Positions 1 to 10,506 of a stretch of 64,000 bases of DNA are shown here, in pieces. Source of the stretch: Tychonema sp. LEGE 06208 (GTDB lineage Bacteria; Cyanobacteriota; Cyanobacteriia; Cyanobacteriales; Microcoleaceae); contig NZ_JADEWT010000009.1 of NCBI RefSeq assembly GCF_015207505.1, positions 1-64,000 on the forward strand. The letters run 5' to 3'. The notes below the pieces were generated by a model. That model did no database searches and was not told the origin of the DNA. It saw nothing but the letters and a program-made list of their open reading frames with translations. A program made the position numbers and the translations under genes. Positions within the stretch are counted from its first letter, which is position 1. Each line of letters opens with the position of its first letter.

Positions 1-193
1 GGGTTGGGGTGGGGTACTTTGGATTTTTGCAAGAGTTTTATTGAATTATGTGCGTCTATCTGTGTCTATCCGCTGGAAATCGGCAGTTAACAGATCGAAT
101 ATTTATGCCGATCGAGTTTAGCTTCAGCGGATATCGTATTGCTTGAAGATTAATTAGCCACAAAAAGTCGAACTTTCGGGCTTCTACAGACTT

Positions 194-487
194 TTAAGTC
201 GATTCTAGCGGAGCCATTGTCAGTCCAGCACGGCTCAATTGCATATGATAAAGTTCTGCTTGTTCTTGCGGGCCAACCCAGACGGTGGCCTGGCCTTCGT
301 TGTGAATTTGGTTGGCGAGATCCCAAGCTCGATCGCTCGTCATCCCTGGAATGTATTTCGTCAAACATTCCACTACGTGCTGAAATGTATTGAAATCGTC
401 GTTGAGGACTATTACCCGATAGTTAGGATAAGGCTTGCGGGTAACTTGACTCGATCGAACGGGTGCTATGGTTGGTGAAGAGGTCAT
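194..487 (-). CDS. clpS: ClpS, ATP-dependent Clp protease adaptor
   Basis: Adaptor that hands N-degron substrates to the ClpA/ClpC AAA+ unfoldase for degradation by ClpP in the cytoplasm. The core shows the ClpS signature VLNDDFNTFQHVVECL, which holds the Asn-Asp pair of the N-degron pocket, followed by the helix and strand ending in ATVWVGPQEQAELYHMQL. I chose the ATG at 487 (97 residues). A GTG five codons upstream would add MAVRA, and neither start has a clear Shine-Dalgarno. Length and N-terminal tail are ordinary for cyanobacterial ClpS. It lies downstream of adhE on the same strand but is separated by 0.24 kb and an inverted repeat, so it is probably transcribed separately. Cyanobacteria often have two ClpS paralogues; which one this is cannot be decided here. 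Confidence 0.93.
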   Translation of the reverse strand: MTSSPTIAPVRSSQVTRKPYPNYRVIVLNDDFNTFQHVVECLTKYIPGMTSDRAWDLANQIHNEGQATVWVGPQEQAELYHMQLSRAGLTMAPLEST

Positions 488-637
488 CGCGCGAACAGCC
501 ACTGAAACTACAAAATTCGTACAATAGTTACCTCTTCAACTATATCACAATTTCTGAACTTTAAAACCGCCCATTGCAAATAGATCGACTTTGGCGATTT
601 TCGAGGGCGATTTTTTGATTTGAGATTTGAGGACAAA

Positions 638-700
638 GAAACCGGGTTTTCAGGAAATTGAGGGTTTCTACCCACGATTTTGGTTGAAAAACCCGGTTTC
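638..700. repeat. Inverted repeat GAAACCGGGTTTT / AAAACCCGGTTTC
   Basis: Two perfect 13-bp arms (638-650 and 688-700) around a 37-bp spacer. Related AAACCGGGTTT half sites recur in other gaps of this window (for example 33335-33355, 47683-47693, 52481-52491), so this is a dispersed intergenic repeat. It may act as a terminator between adhE and clpS. Confidence 0.6.
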
Positions 701-726
701 CGATCGATCGTTAGATGCAGTACAGC

Positions 727-3360
727 TTATCCAATTACAGTTAACTCTCGATCGACCCCAGAAGTGTTGGTGTCAGAGTATGCTTGCAACAGAAGTTGCT
801 TTAAATCTTCAATCAGCGGATAGCGGGGGTTTGCTCCGGTGCATTGATCGTCAAAAGCGCGATCGGCCATTTCCTCAACGCGAGCAAAAAAGAAATCATC
901 ACTCATTCCCTGACTGGCGATCGCCTCCTGAATCGTGCTAGGAATATCTACCTGACGCTTCAAATCTTCCACCGCTGCGATCAAGTTCTCAACTTTCTCA
1001 TCTAGTGTCTCCCCGCCCAAATTCAGATAATCCGCAATTCGCGCATAACGCCACTTGCTGTTAGGATACTTATTCTGAGAAAAAATCGCTTGTTTGAACG
1101 GAACATCCGTTGCATTGTAGCGAATTACATGGGAAATCATCAGCGCGTTCGCTAAACCGTGAGGGACGTGACAAGTTGCACCTAATTGGTGAGCCATTGA
1201 GTGACAAACCCCCAGAAAAGCGTTCGCAAATGCCATCCCGGCGATCGTAGCAGCATAATGTACTTTCTCCCGCGCTTTCGGATCGTTAGCACCATTTTTG
1301 TAAGCGCTGGGCAGGTATTTAAACAGCAAACGAATCGCTTCTAAAGCCAAACCATTTGTATACTCAGAAGCCAACACAGAAACATAAGCTTCTAAAGCGT
1401 GAGTCAGCGCATCAACGCCACCATAAGCAGTCAGTTTCCGGGGCATATTCAGCGTAATTTCTGGATCGACAATCGCCATACTCGGAGTCAGAGCATAATC
1501 AGCCAGCGGATACTTAATCCCCGATTTCTCATCCGTAACAACCGCAAAAGGCGTAACTTCCGAACCCGTTCCCGAAGTAGTTGGAATTGCCACCATAAGT
1601 GCCTTTGAACCCAAAGGAGGCAGTTCGTATACCCGCTTGCGAATATCCATAAACCGCATCGCCAATCCTTCAAACTCAATTTCTGGATGCTCGTACATCA
1701 GCCACATTACCTTAGCAGCATCCATCGGCGAGCCACCACCAAAAGCAATAATTACATCGGGATGGAAACTATTGCAAATTTCTAAACCTTTGCGAACAGT
1801 AGCAAGGGAAGGATCGGGTTCCACATCATAAAATGTATAATGAGCGATGCCGATTTCTTCCAAACTATCTGTGACTTCCTTAATCAATCCCAATTCAAAC
1901 AAAGGTTTATCCGTCACAATCAAAGCACGTTTCTTACCTGCAAGATCCCTCAAAGCTACAGGAATGCAGCCAGACTTAAAATAAATCTTGGGAGGAATGC
2001 GGAACCAGAGCATATTTTCGCGCCGTTCTGCTACAGTTTTGATATTCAGCAAGTGATGGGGTGTCACGTTGACAGAAATCGAATTATCGCCCCAGCTACC
2101 GCAACCGAGAGTAAGGGAGGGATCGAGGCGGAAATTGTACAAATCGCCGATCGCACCTTGAGAAGAAGGCGTATTAATCAGCACCCGCGAAGTCTCTAGT
2201 TTGCTTTCAAAATAACGAATGTGCTTCTGATTTTGCGGAGCAGTGTAGAGTACAGAAGTATGGCCGTGTCCGCCAAAAATTATCAGCGCTTCAGCTTTGT
2301 CTACTGCTTCAGTAAAATCCTTGGCGCGGTACATTGCGAGAATCGGCGAAAGTTTTTCACAAGCAAAGGGTTCTTCTTTACCTATCGCCTCCACTTCTCC
2401 AATCAAAACCCTGATGTTTGACGGCACTGAAAAACCAGCAATTTCCGCCACTTTTTGCACCGATTGTCCGACAATTTCAGCATTCAATCGACCATCAATT
2501 AAGATTACCTGCCGCACTTTTTCCCGTTCTTGTGCATTGAGGAAATAAGCACCCCGCTTGATAAATTCTAGTTGCACCGCATCGTACACTTCATCCACAA
2601 CAACTACCGATTGTTCCGAAGCACAAATCGTACCGTTGTCGAAAGTTTTGCTGAGCAAAATTGAGCTGACAGCCATTTGGATGTGGGCGGTTTCATCGAT
2701 GATGGCCGGAGTATTTCCCGCGCCCACACCGAGAGAAGGATGTCCTGAAGAGTAGGCCGCTTTTACCATTCCCGGCCCGCCAGTTGCCAAAATTAGTTTG
2801 ATATCGTGGTGCTGCATCAAAGCTTGGGAAAGTGGCACAGTTGGCTCGTCAATCCAGCCAATAATATCCGGTGGTGCTCCAGCAGCTACAGCAGCATCGA
2901 GGATGATTTTTGCCGCCGCAGCGGTGCAGGATTTGGCGCGGGGATGGGGAGAAAATATAATGCCATTTCTCGTCTTGAGCACGATTAAAGATTTAAAGAT
3001 GGTGGTGGAAGTCGGGTTAGTTACAGGGACGATTCCCGCCAGCAGTCCCACGGGTTCGGCAATGCGTTCGTAGCCAAAATGGCGATCGGACTCGATGATA
3101 CCGCAAGTCTTGTCGTTTTTGTATTTGTTGTAAATCATTTCCGAGGCAAAATGATTTTTGATTGCCTTATCCTCGATGACTCCCATTCCCGATTCTTTAA
3201 CTGCTGCTTTGGCTAAGGGAATGCGGGCGGCATTGGCGGCTAAAGCTGCTTGCTTGAATATGCGATCGACTTGTTCTTGAGTGTAGGTAGCAAATTCAGC
3301 TTGGGCTACTTTAACTTTTTGAATTAGCACTTCTAATTCATCTAAATTCGTAACTTTCAT
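727..3360 (-). CDS. adhE: AdhE, bifunctional acetaldehyde-CoA / alcohol dehydrogenase
   Basis: Reduces acetyl-CoA to acetaldehyde and then ethanol with two NADH, regenerating NAD+ in dark anaerobic fermentation. Residues 1-440 are the aldehyde dehydrogenase half, with the thioester-forming Cys near residue 246 in FDNGTICASEQS. Residues ~450-877 are the iron-dependent alcohol dehydrogenase half: GGGSPMDAAKVMW nucleotide site and the metal-binding histidines in GGVDALTHALEAY and VCHSMAHQLGATCHVPHG. The protein is collinear with E. coli AdhE throughout and ends at a normal length. The start is the ATG at 3360 (MKVTNLDEL), preceded by AGGAAAAG; a longer reading to 3429 would add an unrelated 23-residue lead. 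It is the third gene of a same-strand block pflB-pflA-adhE, though separated from pflA by 326 bp of repeats. Confidence 0.96.
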   Translation of the reverse strand: MKVTNLDELEVLIQKVKVAQAEFATYTQEQVDRIFKQAALAANAARIPLAKAAVKESGMGVIEDKAIKNHFASEMIYNKYKNDKTCGIIESDRHFGYERIAEPVGLLAGIVPVTNPTSTTIFKSLIVLKTRNGIIFSPHPRAKSCTAAAAKIILDAAVAAGAPPDIIGWIDEPTVPLSQALMQHHDIKLILATGGPGMVKAAYSSGHPSLGVGAGNTPAIIDETAHIQMAVSSILLSKTFDNGTICASEQSVVVVDEVYDAVQLEFIKRGAYFLNAQEREKVRQVILIDGRLNAEIVGQSVQKVAEIAGFSVPSNIRVLIGEVEAIGKEEPFACEKLSPILAMYRAKDFTEAVDKAEALIIFGGHGHTSVLYTAPQNQKHIRYFESKLETSRVLINTPSSQGAIGDLYNFRLDPSLTLGCGSWGDNSISVNVTPHHLLNIKTVAERRENMLWFRIPPKIYFKSGCIPVALRDLAGKKRALIVTDKPLFELGLIKEVTDSLEEIGIAHYTFYDVEPDPSLATVRKGLEICNSFHPDVIIAFGGGSPMDAAKVMWLMYEHPEIEFEGLAMRFMDIRKRVYELPPLGSKALMVAIPTTSGTGSEVTPFAVVTDEKSGIKYPLADYALTPSMAIVDPEITLNMPRKLTAYGGVDALTHALEAYVSVLASEYTNGLALEAIRLLFKYLPSAYKNGANDPKAREKVHYAATIAGMAFANAFLGVCHSMAHQLGATCHVPHGLANALMISHVIRYNATDVPFKQAIFSQNKYPNSKWRYARIADYLNLGGETLDEKVENLIAAVEDLKRQVDIPSTIQEAIASQGMSDDFFFARVEEMADRAFDDQCTGANPRYPLIEDLKQLLLQAYSDTNTSGVDRELTVIG

Positions 3361-3686
3361 GGTTCTTTTCCTGCTATTAGTGTTTTTGACTTCTTCCTTT
3401 TTCCTCACTCTTGAACGCATCAAGACCAAATAAACCTGTTTTTTTACTTAATCTGCGGGTTCCAGCGAAGGATTTTCATAAAAAAACCAGTTTCTGACCA
3501 CCCGTGCGTCCAAGACTATTCCTTCTTCCTTCTTCCTTCTTTTCACCCTGAGCGAAGTCGAAGGGCCTTGTTCCTTATTCCTTGTTCCTTGTTCCTGATG
3601 ACGTTGGACGGAAAGCTCGGAGGCGACAGCAAAACATGACTAATGACTAATGACTAATGACTAATGACTTCTTCCTTCTTCAATAA
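3361..3686. other. Gap between pflA and adhE, repeat-rich
   Basis: No gene. It holds the adhE leader, runs of CTTCCTT, a copy of CTGAGCGAAGTCGAAG at 3548-3563 and a heptamer tandem array. A separate adhE promoter is likely but I cannot point to its boxes. Confidence 0.5.
3636..3670. repeat. Heptamer tandem repeat (ATGACTA)x5
   Basis: Four exact copies of ATGACTA and a fifth ending in T. This is a short tandemly repeated repetitive (STRR) sequence of the kind common in filamentous cyanobacteria. Confidence 0.85.
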
Positions 3687-4427
3687 TTATAAACCGCTAG
3701 CTCCGATCGCATAGACACCGCGACTGCTAAAAATATCAACAGTTTGTTGGACGATTTCCGGTGAAGCTGGAGGTGTATCTTTGAGTTCGTAATTCAGCTT
3801 TAATTGTTCCCATTTGTATTCTCCCATTTTATGAAATGGTAATACTTCTACTTTTTCCACATTAGTCAGATTGGCAATAAAATCCGCTAGTTTTTCTATG
3901 TTTTCGATGGCATCTGTGAGGTGAGGAACTAAAACGAATCGAATCCAAGTCGGTTTGCCAATTTCGCTGAGATATTTGGCCATTGCTAAAGTAGGCTCGA
4001 TGGAAACGTTGGTGACTTTGTAATACACTTCGGGAATGTAGGATTTGATGTCCAACAAAACCAGATCGGTCATTTCCAGAACCGGTTTAGCAAGTTCTAA
4101 AACACAGAATCCTGATGTGTCTAGGGCTGTATGCAACCCCATTTGATGACAGCGGCTAAAGATTTCTCTGACAAAATCTGGCTGCATCAAGGGTTCGCCG
4201 CCGCTGACTGTAACGCCTCCTTTCCGCAGGTAGGATTTACATTTGGTAATTTGATCGATTAAATAATCGACGGTTACTTCTTTACCATCGTGGGAATTGC
4301 GACAGTCGGGATTGTGACAGTAAAGACAGCGTAAGGGACAGCCTTGGGTGAAGACGATAAACCGGATTCCGGGGCCATCGACGGTACCAAAAGTTTCGAT
4401 TGAATGAATGCGACCAATTCCAGACAT
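3687..4427 (-). CDS. pflA: PflA, pyruvate formate-lyase activating enzyme
   Basis: Radical SAM enzyme that installs the glycyl radical on PflB under anaerobic conditions. The cluster motif C30-x3-C34-x2-C37 sits in TQGCPLRCLYCHNPDC and binds the [4Fe-4S] cluster and S-adenosylmethionine. The TVSGGEPLMQP segment is the family GGE motif, and the N-terminal SIETFGTVDGPGIRF is typical of activases. Length (246 residues) is normal. It lies 134 bp downstream of pflB on the same strand, so the pair is probably one transcript. Two copies of a dispersed 16-bp repeat lie between the two genes. Confidence 0.95.
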   Translation of the reverse strand: MSGIGRIHSIETFGTVDGPGIRFIVFTQGCPLRCLYCHNPDCRNSHDGKEVTVDYLIDQITKCKSYLRKGGVTVSGGEPLMQPDFVREIFSRCHQMGLHTALDTSGFCVLELAKPVLEMTDLVLLDIKSYIPEVYYKVTNVSIEPTLAMAKYLSEIGKPTWIRFVLVPHLTDAIENIEKLADFIANLTNVEKVEVLPFHKMGEYKWEQLKLNYELKDTPPASPEIVQQTVDIFSSRGVYAIGASGL

Positions 4428-4487
4428 TGATTTGGTTTTGAATTTTGCTTGGTTTCAACTCCGCTCAGCCAGCGGTTAAATTGTTAA

Positions 4488-4560
4488 CTGAGCGAAGTCG
4501 AAGTTTGAGTTTGGGCTTTGCTCAGACACCGTTTAGGTTGGTGGCTGAGCGAAGTCGAAG
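4488..4560. repeat. Dispersed repeat CTGAGCGAAGTCGAAG, two copies
   Basis: Exact 16-bp copies at 4488-4503 and 4545-4560 in the pflB-pflA gap; a third copy lies at 3548-3563. A degenerate inverted partner (CAACTCCGCTCAGCC) starts near 4456, so local hairpins are possible. Function unknown. Confidence 0.7.
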
Positions 4561-6789
4561 CTATACCCGTTCGTGGAATGTCCGTTTAATCACATCTAAT
4601 TGTTGTTCGCGGGTAAGCTTGATGAAGTTCACCGCATAACCGGAGACGCGAATTGTTAGCTGCGGATATTTTTCGGGATGTTCCATCGCATCTAGTAATG
4701 TTTGCCGATCGAGCGCGTTAACATTAATGTGATGGCCGCCATCGTGGAAGTAACCGTCTAACAGACCAACTAGGTTATTAGTCCGATCGCCTTCCATTCT
4801 GCCCAAGGCTGCTGGTAGAATCGAAAAAGTATTCGATATGCCATCTTGACAATCGCTGTAAGGCAGTTTGGCGACAGAAGATAAGGATGCGATCGCTCCA
4901 CAGGAATCTCGGCCGTGCATCGGGTTAGCACCGGGAGCAAAGGGTTCCCCTGCTTTACGTCCGTCGGGTGTACTGCCAGTTTTTTTGCCGTACACTACGT
5001 TAGAAGTAATCGTGAGTACCGATTGAGTCGCTACGGCGTCACGGTAGGTTTTGTGCTGGCGAATTTCGTTCATGAAACTTTGCACGAGTTCGATGGCTAG
5101 ACTGTCTGCGCGATCATCATTATTGCCATATTTTGGATATTCTCCTTCGATCGAGTAATCCACTGCCAAACCTTGCTCGTTGCGAATCACCTTAACTTTC
5201 GCGTGTTTAATCGCCGACAGGGAATCTGCCACCACGGACAATCCGGCAATTCCGCAGGCCATTGTCCGGTAAACATCGCGATCGTGCAATGCCATTTCCA
5301 GCCGTTCGTAGCAGTATTTGTCGTGCATATAGTGAATGACATTCAGCGTATTGATATAGGTTTTTGCCAACCACGCCATCATGTCATGGAACCGCGCTTT
5401 CACCTCGTCATAATCGAGATATTCGGAAGTAATTGGTGGAAATTGCGGCGCAATTTGGTCGCCAGATTTCTCATCTATACCGCCGTTGATTGCATAGAGC
5501 AAAGTCTTAGCTAAGTTAACTCGCGCTCCAAAAAACTGCATTTGCTTACCAATTCGCATCGCGGAGACGCAACAGGCGATCGCATAATCGTCGCCGTAGT
5601 CAGGACGCATTAAATCGTCGTTTTCGTACTGAATCGAACTGGTATCGCTGGATATTTTTGCACAAAATTCCTTGAAGCTTTCCGGCAAGTTTTCCGACCA
5701 CAAAACGGTAAGGTTAGGTTCTGGCGCAGTACCGAGATTTAAGAGAGTATGCAGGAATCGGAAACTGTTGCGAGTTACCAATGTTCTCCCGTCCTTGCTC
5801 ATACCGCCAATCGCCTCTGTTACCCAAGTTGGATCGCCAGAGAACAGTTGGTTGTAGTCGGGAGTTCGCAAAAACCGCACCATGCGGAGTTTCATTACAA
5901 AATGGTCGATTAGTTCTTGCAATTCCTGTTCGGAACTGGTGCCACTTTGCAAATCGCGCTCGAAATAAATGTCTAGAAACGTGGATACACGGCCGAGGGA
6001 CATCGCCGCCCCGTTTTGTTCTTTCACTGCTCCCAAGTAGCCAAAATACAGCCACTGGACAGCTTCTCGTGCATTGGCCGCCGGCTTGCCAATATCAAAG
6101 CCGTAGTTAGCAGCCATTTCTTTTAACTCAAACAAGGCGCGAATTTGCTCGGATAACTCTTCGCGCAAACGAATTGTTCCCTCGTCCATCGCCTCTAGTT
6201 CGAGGGATTCTTGCTGGTGTTTCTTATCATCAATTAGGCGATCGACACCGTACAAAGCAACGCGCCGATAGTCACCGATGATCCGCCCGCGTCCGTAGGC
6301 ATCGGGCAAACCTGTGATGATACCAGAACGTCTCGCCAGACGCATGGAGCGGGTGTAAACATCGAAGACACCATCGTTGTGTGTTTTGCGATATTTCGTA
6401 AATATTTCTTCTGTTTGTGTATCGAGTTGATAACCGTAAGCTTCTAAACCTGCCTTGACCACGCGAATTCCGCCGAAGGGCATAATCGCGCGTTTCAAAG
6501 GTCGATCGGTTTGCAAACCTACTATTTGTTCTAACTCGCGATCGATGTATCCTGCTGCATGAGCTACGATCGATGTGGGTAATTTTGTATCAACATCCAA
6601 CACACCTTTTTCGCGCTCTTGCTTCATTAGTTCCAGAACTTTTTGCCAAAGCTGCTGGGTTTTTTCGGTTGGTGCTGCGAGAAATTCTGCATTCCCTTCG
6701 TAGGGGGTGTAATTCTTTTGAATGAAGTCTCTAACGTTGACTTCTTTTGTCCAACTGCCTTCTGTAAAGCCCTGCCATTCTACAAACAT
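4561..6789 (-). CDS. pflB: PflB, pyruvate formate-lyase
   Basis: Glycyl radical enzyme converting pyruvate and CoA to acetyl-CoA and formate, the oxygen-sensitive entry to fermentation. Visible landmarks are the two adjacent active-site cysteines in [12 protein letters not shown], the long conserved [16 protein letters not shown] block, and the C-terminal glycyl-radical loop [11 protein letters not shown]. The protein is collinear with E. coli PflB to the C-terminus. I take the ATG at 6789 ([13 protein letters not shown], 742 residues); a TTG six codons upstream is less likely because GAGG and AAGAAAG, usable as a ribosome site, lie between them. First gene of the fermentation block; its long leader carries repeats and hairpins and could hold the oxygen or redox control, which I cannot identify. 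Confidence 0.97.
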   Translation of the reverse strand: MFVEWQGFTEGSWTKEVNVRDFIQKNYTPYEGNAEFLAAPTEKTQQLWQKVLELMKQEREKGVLDVDTKLPTSIVAHAAGYIDRELEQIVGLQTDRPLKRAIMPFGGIRVVKAGLEAYGYQLDTQTEEIFTKYRKTHNDGVFDVYTRSMRLARRSGIITGLPDAYGRGRIIGDYRRVALYGVDRLIDDKKHQQESLELEAMDEGTIRLREELSEQIRALFELKEMAANYGFDIGKPAANAREAVQWLYFGYLGAVKEQNGAAMSLGRVSTFLDIYFERDLQSGTSSEQELQELIDHFVMKLRMVRFLRTPDYNQLFSGDPTWVTEAIGGMSKDGRTLVTRNSFRFLHTLLNLGTAPEPNLTVLWSENLPESFKEFCAKISSDTSSIQYENDDLMRPDYGDDYAIACCVSAMRIGKQMQFFGARVNLAKTLLYAINGGIDEKSGDQIAPQFPPITSEYLDYDEVKARFHDMMAWLAKTYINTLNVIHYMHDKYCYERLEMALHDRDVYRTMACGIAGLSVVADSLSAIKHAKVKVIRNEQGLAVDYSIEGEYPKYGNNDDRADSLAIELVQSFMNEIRQHKTYRDAVATQSVLTITSNVVYGKKTGSTPDGRKAGEPFAPGANPMHGRDSCGAIASLSSVAKLPYSDCQDGISNTFSILPAALGRMEGDRTNNLVGLLDGYFHDGGHHINVNALDRQTLLDAMEHPEKYPQLTIRVSGYAVNFIKLTREQQLDVIKRTFHERV

Positions 6790-7100
6790 AGCTTTCTTTC
6801 GCCTCAATTTTTTGTTAGCGATCTTTTTTTATTCTTTGACCGCTAAATCTAGCATATCTTGAATTTGCAAATTTTTAATAGCTTTTTTGCCCTTTGTGAC
6901 AAAAGTTTACTCTGCGATTTTCTGGAAATATTAAAATAGATAGTATCCAGAAACTCCTCTGGAGTTTTTGATGAGATTATGATAAAATTGGATTATGAGC
7001 TAACACTTTGACAACAACAATGTTGTTTAATGGCTGCTTGGTCGGAAACGTGCAATCAGATTTTGTTGTAACAGGAATTTGGCAAGTGACACCATCAGTA

Positions 7101-7158
7101 GGGTGCGTTAGTGAAAAAAAAACAAATTTTTGGTACCAACCTTAAAACTAACGCACCC
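7101..7158. repeat. Inverted repeat GGGTGCGTTAG / CTAACGCACCC
   Basis: Perfect 11-bp arms at 7101-7111 and 7148-7158 with a 36-bp spacer. The GGTGCG/CGCACC core recurs elsewhere (11433-11498, 25250-25325, 60607-60628), marking a dispersed hairpin family. Confidence 0.65.
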
Positions 7159-7226
7159 GGAGATCCTATTTAAAATGTGACAATTACGTAAGTAAGATGT
7201 CCAAACAGCGACTGGAGCGAGATCGA

Positions 7227-7335
7227 GAACCAGCCGAACTAGCGGAACTAGCCGCAAAATAGTTCGGATTTGATGCGGTAATTGTTCAGTAAATTCACTT
7301 GATTAAACTTCAAATAACGCTGGTTCGGCTGGTTC
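7227..7335. repeat. Inverted repeat GAACCAGCCGAACTAGC / GCTGGTTCGGCTGGTTC
   Basis: 17-bp arms at 7227-7243 and 7319-7335 with one mismatch, around 75 bp of unrelated sequence. No coding capacity inside. Probably a small relic element. Confidence 0.5.
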
Positions 7336-7366
7336 CGTCAGTATTATTACTGCTCTCCTAGATGAC

Positions 7367-7546
7367 TGAGCTGTGAGAGCATTTAGATTGTGTATGGCGA
7401 TCGAGCACCAGAGGAGAAAAAGGAAGCTATAAAGGCTTCCTTCGACCGCGCTCTTAGGACAAGTTGCTCTTCGGATAAAAAGGAGAGTGAATTTGACGAT
7501 TTTCGCTCGATTATCGAAATATACAATTTAAATGCAGAATAGCTTA
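7367..7546. mobile_element. MITE-like element, copy 1 (about 180 bp)
   Basis: Imperfect terminal inverted repeats. The left end runs TGAGCTGTGAGAGCATTTAG then ATTGTGTATGGCGATCGAG. The reverse complement of the right end runs TAAGCTATTCTGCATTTAAA then TTGTATATTTCGATAATCGAG. There is no transposase. Inside is a hairpin AAGGAAGC (7420-7427) / GCTTCCTT (7435-7442). A related element sits at 44913-45042 with the same terminal and subterminal motifs. Boundaries are my estimate. Confidence 0.55.
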
Positions 7547-7645
7547 AAGCCTTCTTGGTTCTTGTTTCTTGGTTCTGCTTTCTGGTTTATTGCTTCTACC
7601 GACAGCAAAGCAACATTAATGGCCGATCAATTGAACTAGGGTATT

Positions 7646-10375
7646 ATGCAGATAAATTCAATGAATCACAGCACTGCGAGCGATCCGGCTCACGATATTT
7701 GGAAAGAACAGCGTCACGAACTCGATCGAATTTTTCGGCCTCGCTCCGTGGCTGTTATCGGCGCAACAGAGAGAGAAGGAAGTGTCGGACGCACTCTCCT
7801 GTGGAATTTGATTAGCAATCCCTTTGGCGGAACAGTTTTTCCGGTGAATCCCCAGCGCCACAGCGTCCTGGGGCTCAAGTCTTATCCTGACATTGCTAGC
7901 GTCCCGGAAGTAGTGGATTTGGCGGTGATTGCTACGCCTGCGGCTGTTGTACCGCAAGCAATCCGCGAATGTATCGCTGCTGGGGTGAAAGGGGCAGTGA
8001 TTGTTTCTGCTGGTTTTAAAGAAATTGGCCCGGCAGGCGTTGCGCTAGAACAGGAAATTATGGCTGCAGCGCGTCTGGGCGGAATGCGGATTATCGGCCC
8101 CAATTGTCTCGGCGTGATGAATCCTGTTCTCGGGCTCAATGCTACTTTTGCAGGTACGATCGCCCGTCCGGGTAATGTAGCCTTCATCAGTCAAAGTGGC
8201 GCCCTCTGTACTTCGATTCTCGATTGGAGTTTGGGAGAAAATGTCGGTTTTAGCACTTTTGTGTCGATCGGCTCTATGCTCGATGTCGGTTGGGGCGATC
8301 TGATCGAGTATTTTGGGGACGACCCCCACACCAAAAGTATTGTTTTATACATGGAATCGATGGGTGATGCTCGATCGTTCCTGTCCGCCGCCCGCCCAGT
8401 GGCGATCGACAAACCGATCATCATTCTCAAGGTGGGACGTACCGCCGCCGCCGCCGCCGCCGCCGCTTCCCATACGGGAGCTTTGACCGGCAGCGATGAC
8501 GTGCTCAACGCTGCTTTCCGCCGCTGTGGCGCCTTGCGGGTACATACGATTTCCGATCTGTTTGACATGGCAGAAATTCTGGCCAAGCAACCGCGACCGC
8601 AGGGCAACCGCCTATCGATCGTCACCAATGCAGGAGGCCCAGGGGCGATCGCCACTGATGCCTTAATTAGCGGCGGCGGTGCCCTGGCAGAGCTGGCACC
8701 GGAGACGCTGCAGCAGCTTGATGGGTTTTTGCCGCCTCAGTGGAGCCATCAAAACCCGATCGATATTTTGGGCGATGCTAGTAGCGATCGCTACGCCAAA
8801 ACTATAGAAGTTGTCGCTTCCGATCCCAATAGTGACGGATTGTTGGTCATCCTCACACCCCAAGCGATGACAAATCCCACCAAAACCGCAGAAGAATTAA
8901 AGTCCTACAGCAAACTCGGAAAGCCCTTATTAACAAGCTGGATGGGCGGTGCAGAAGTTTTAGCAGCAACGGAAATTCTCAATCAGGCCAAAATTCCGAC
9001 TTTCCCCTATCCCGATACGGCCGTCAGGTTATTCAATTATATGTGGCGGTACAGCTACAACCTGCGCGCTATCTACGAAACGCCTTCTCTGGCGGCTGAT
9101 TCGGATCTCTGGAGTCCCGATCGACCGACGATCGCTAAGATTTTGACTTCTGCACGCACCAACGATCGCCCTCTGTTAACAGAGTACGAATCAAAGCAGT
9201 TACTCTCTGCTTATGGGATTCCCACCATCGCCACATCCATAGCCACCAGCGATCGCGAAGCTGTGGAAATTGCCGATCGTCTCGGTTATCCTGTGGTGCT
9301 AAAACTCCATTCTGAGACGATTACTCACAAAACCGATGTGGGGGGCGTACAACTAAACTTAGGCGATGCTAAGGCTGTAATTAGTGCCTTTGAGGCGATC
9401 GCCCAGCGGGTACGGGCGATCGATCCTGCTGCGTTTCTCGGTGTCACTGTGCAGCCGATGGTGCGTTTGGAAGGCTACGAACTAATTTTGGGTAGCAGTA
9501 TCGACCCCCAATTTGGGCCAGTTATGCTGTTTGGTTCCGGCGGACAATTAGTGGAAGTCTTTCAGGATCGATCGCTAGCACTGCCACCTTTAAATACCAC
9601 CCTAGCGCGGCGGATGATGGAGCAAACGCGCATCTACAAAGCTTTGCAAGGAGTGCGCGGGCGATCGGCAATTGACCTAGAAAAACTCGAACAGTTATTA
9701 GTTCGTTTCAGTCAACTGATTGTCGAGCAACCTCAGATTGCCGAGATAGATATTAATCCGCTGCTGGTTTCTCCAGAAGGTGCGATCGCCCTCGATGCCC
9801 GCGTTGTGCTCCAGACCACAGAAAACACCATTTCACCTGCGATTCGCCCCTATCCGGTGCAATACGTTCAACAATGGTCAACAGATAGTTCCATTACCAT
9901 CCGTCCGATTCGCCCGGAAGATGAGCCGCTGATGGTGCTGTTTCATCAAGAGCTTTCCGAAGAGAGCGTGTATTTGCGCTACGCTCATATGGTAAATTTA
10001 AAGCACCGCATCGCTCACGAACGTTTGACCCGGAGTTGTTTTATTGACTACGATCGAGAAATGCTGTTAGTAGCCGATCGCAAAGACCCCGAAACCTCAG
10101 AACACCAGATTTTGGGAGTAGCACGTCTCAGCAATCTGCACGGCAAAAACGAAGCCGAATTTGCCCTGATCGTCCGCGATAGCTATCAGGAGCGGGGTTT
10201 GGGAACAGAATTATTGAGGCTGCTGCTGCAAATTGGTCGCGAAGAGAAATTAAATGCGATCGTCGGCTACATTCTCACTAGCAACTACAAGATGCAGAGC
10301 CTCTGTGAAAAAATAGGATTTGAACTGAAACCAGAGCGAGGTGAAGGAATGTTGAAAGCTGTTTTTGTCTACTAG
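7646..10375 (+). CDS. ADP-forming acyl-CoA synthetase fused to GNAT acetyltransferase
   Basis: Domains in order: CoA-binding Rossmann (~30-155, [18 protein letters not shown]), succinyl-CoA-ligase-like domain (~175-470), ATP-grasp (~520-730) and a C-terminal GNAT (~755-900, with the acetyl-CoA loop [12 protein letters not shown]). The order matches E. coli PatZ/Pka. Unlike PatZ, this protein keeps the phospho-accepting histidine of ADP-forming acetyl-CoA synthetases (H276 in [10 protein letters not shown]) and the second histidine in THKTDVGGV, so it may make ATP and acetate from acetyl-CoA, acetylate proteins, or both. H276 is preceded by eight alanines from a GCC run (8443-8466). Start ATG 7646 follows TAGGG; an ATG five codons later is possible. 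It is divergent from pflB, supporting a fermentative role. Confidence 0.85.
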   Translation: MQINSMNHSTASDPAHDIWKEQRHELDRIFRPRSVAVIGATEREGSVGRTLLWNLISNPFGGTVFPVNPQRHSVLGLKSYPDIASVPEVVDLAVIATPAAVVPQAIRECIAAGVKGAVIVSAGFKEIGPAGVALEQEIMAAARLGGMRIIGPNCLGVMNPVLGLNATFAGTIARPGNVAFISQSGALCTSILDWSLGENVGFSTFVSIGSMLDVGWGDLIEYFGDDPHTKSIVLYMESMGDARSFLSAARPVAIDKPIIILKVGRTAAAAAAAASHTGALTGSDDVLNAAFRRCGALRVHTISDLFDMAEILAKQPRPQGNRLSIVTNAGGPGAIATDALISGGGALAELAPETLQQLDGFLPPQWSHQNPIDILGDASSDRYAKTIEVVASDPNSDGLLVILTPQAMTNPTKTAEELKSYSKLGKPLLTSWMGGAEVLAATEILNQAKIPTFPYPDTAVRLFNYMWRYSYNLRAIYETPSLAADSDLWSPDRPTIAKILTSARTNDRPLLTEYESKQLLSAYGIPTIATSIATSDREAVEIADRLGYPVVLKLHSETITHKTDVGGVQLNLGDAKAVISAFEAIAQRVRAIDPAAFLGVTVQPMVRLEGYELILGSSIDPQFGPVMLFGSGGQLVEVFQDRSLALPPLNTTLARRMMEQTRIYKALQGVRGRSAIDLEKLEQLLVRFSQLIVEQPQIAEIDINPLLVSPEGAIALDARVVLQTTENTISPAIRPYPVQYVQQWSTDSSITIRPIRPEDEPLMVLFHQELSEESVYLRYAHMVNLKHRIAHERLTRSCFIDYDREMLLVADRKDPETSEHQILGVARLSNLHGKNEAEFALIVRDSYQERGLGTELLRLLLQIGREEKLNAIVGYILTSNYKMQSLCEKIGFELKPERGEGMLKAVFVY

Positions 10376-10506
10376 CTCATCCAGTCTTACGCGCGCACTC
10401 TATTCGATCTCAAACAAGATGGAGGAGTGCGATCGCTTAATTCGTAATTCGCGATCGGACAAACTGATTATAATGTGAATTACTTTTTGGTAGTGTAGTG
10501 ATTAGA

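Larger units (their letters stand above)
6790..7366. other. pflB upstream region, mosaic of inverted repeats
   Basis: No gene. A short hairpin with AAACTCC (6951-6957) and GGAGTTT (6961-6967) lies about 160 bp upstream of pflB. Two longer inverted repeats and a MITE-like element follow. The pflB promoter must lie here; no clear FNR-type palindrome was seen. Confidence 0.5.

Noticed and set aside
3636-3670. Heptamer arrays as a CRISPR array
   Set aside because: Units are 7 bp and contiguous with no spacers; no cas genes in the window.
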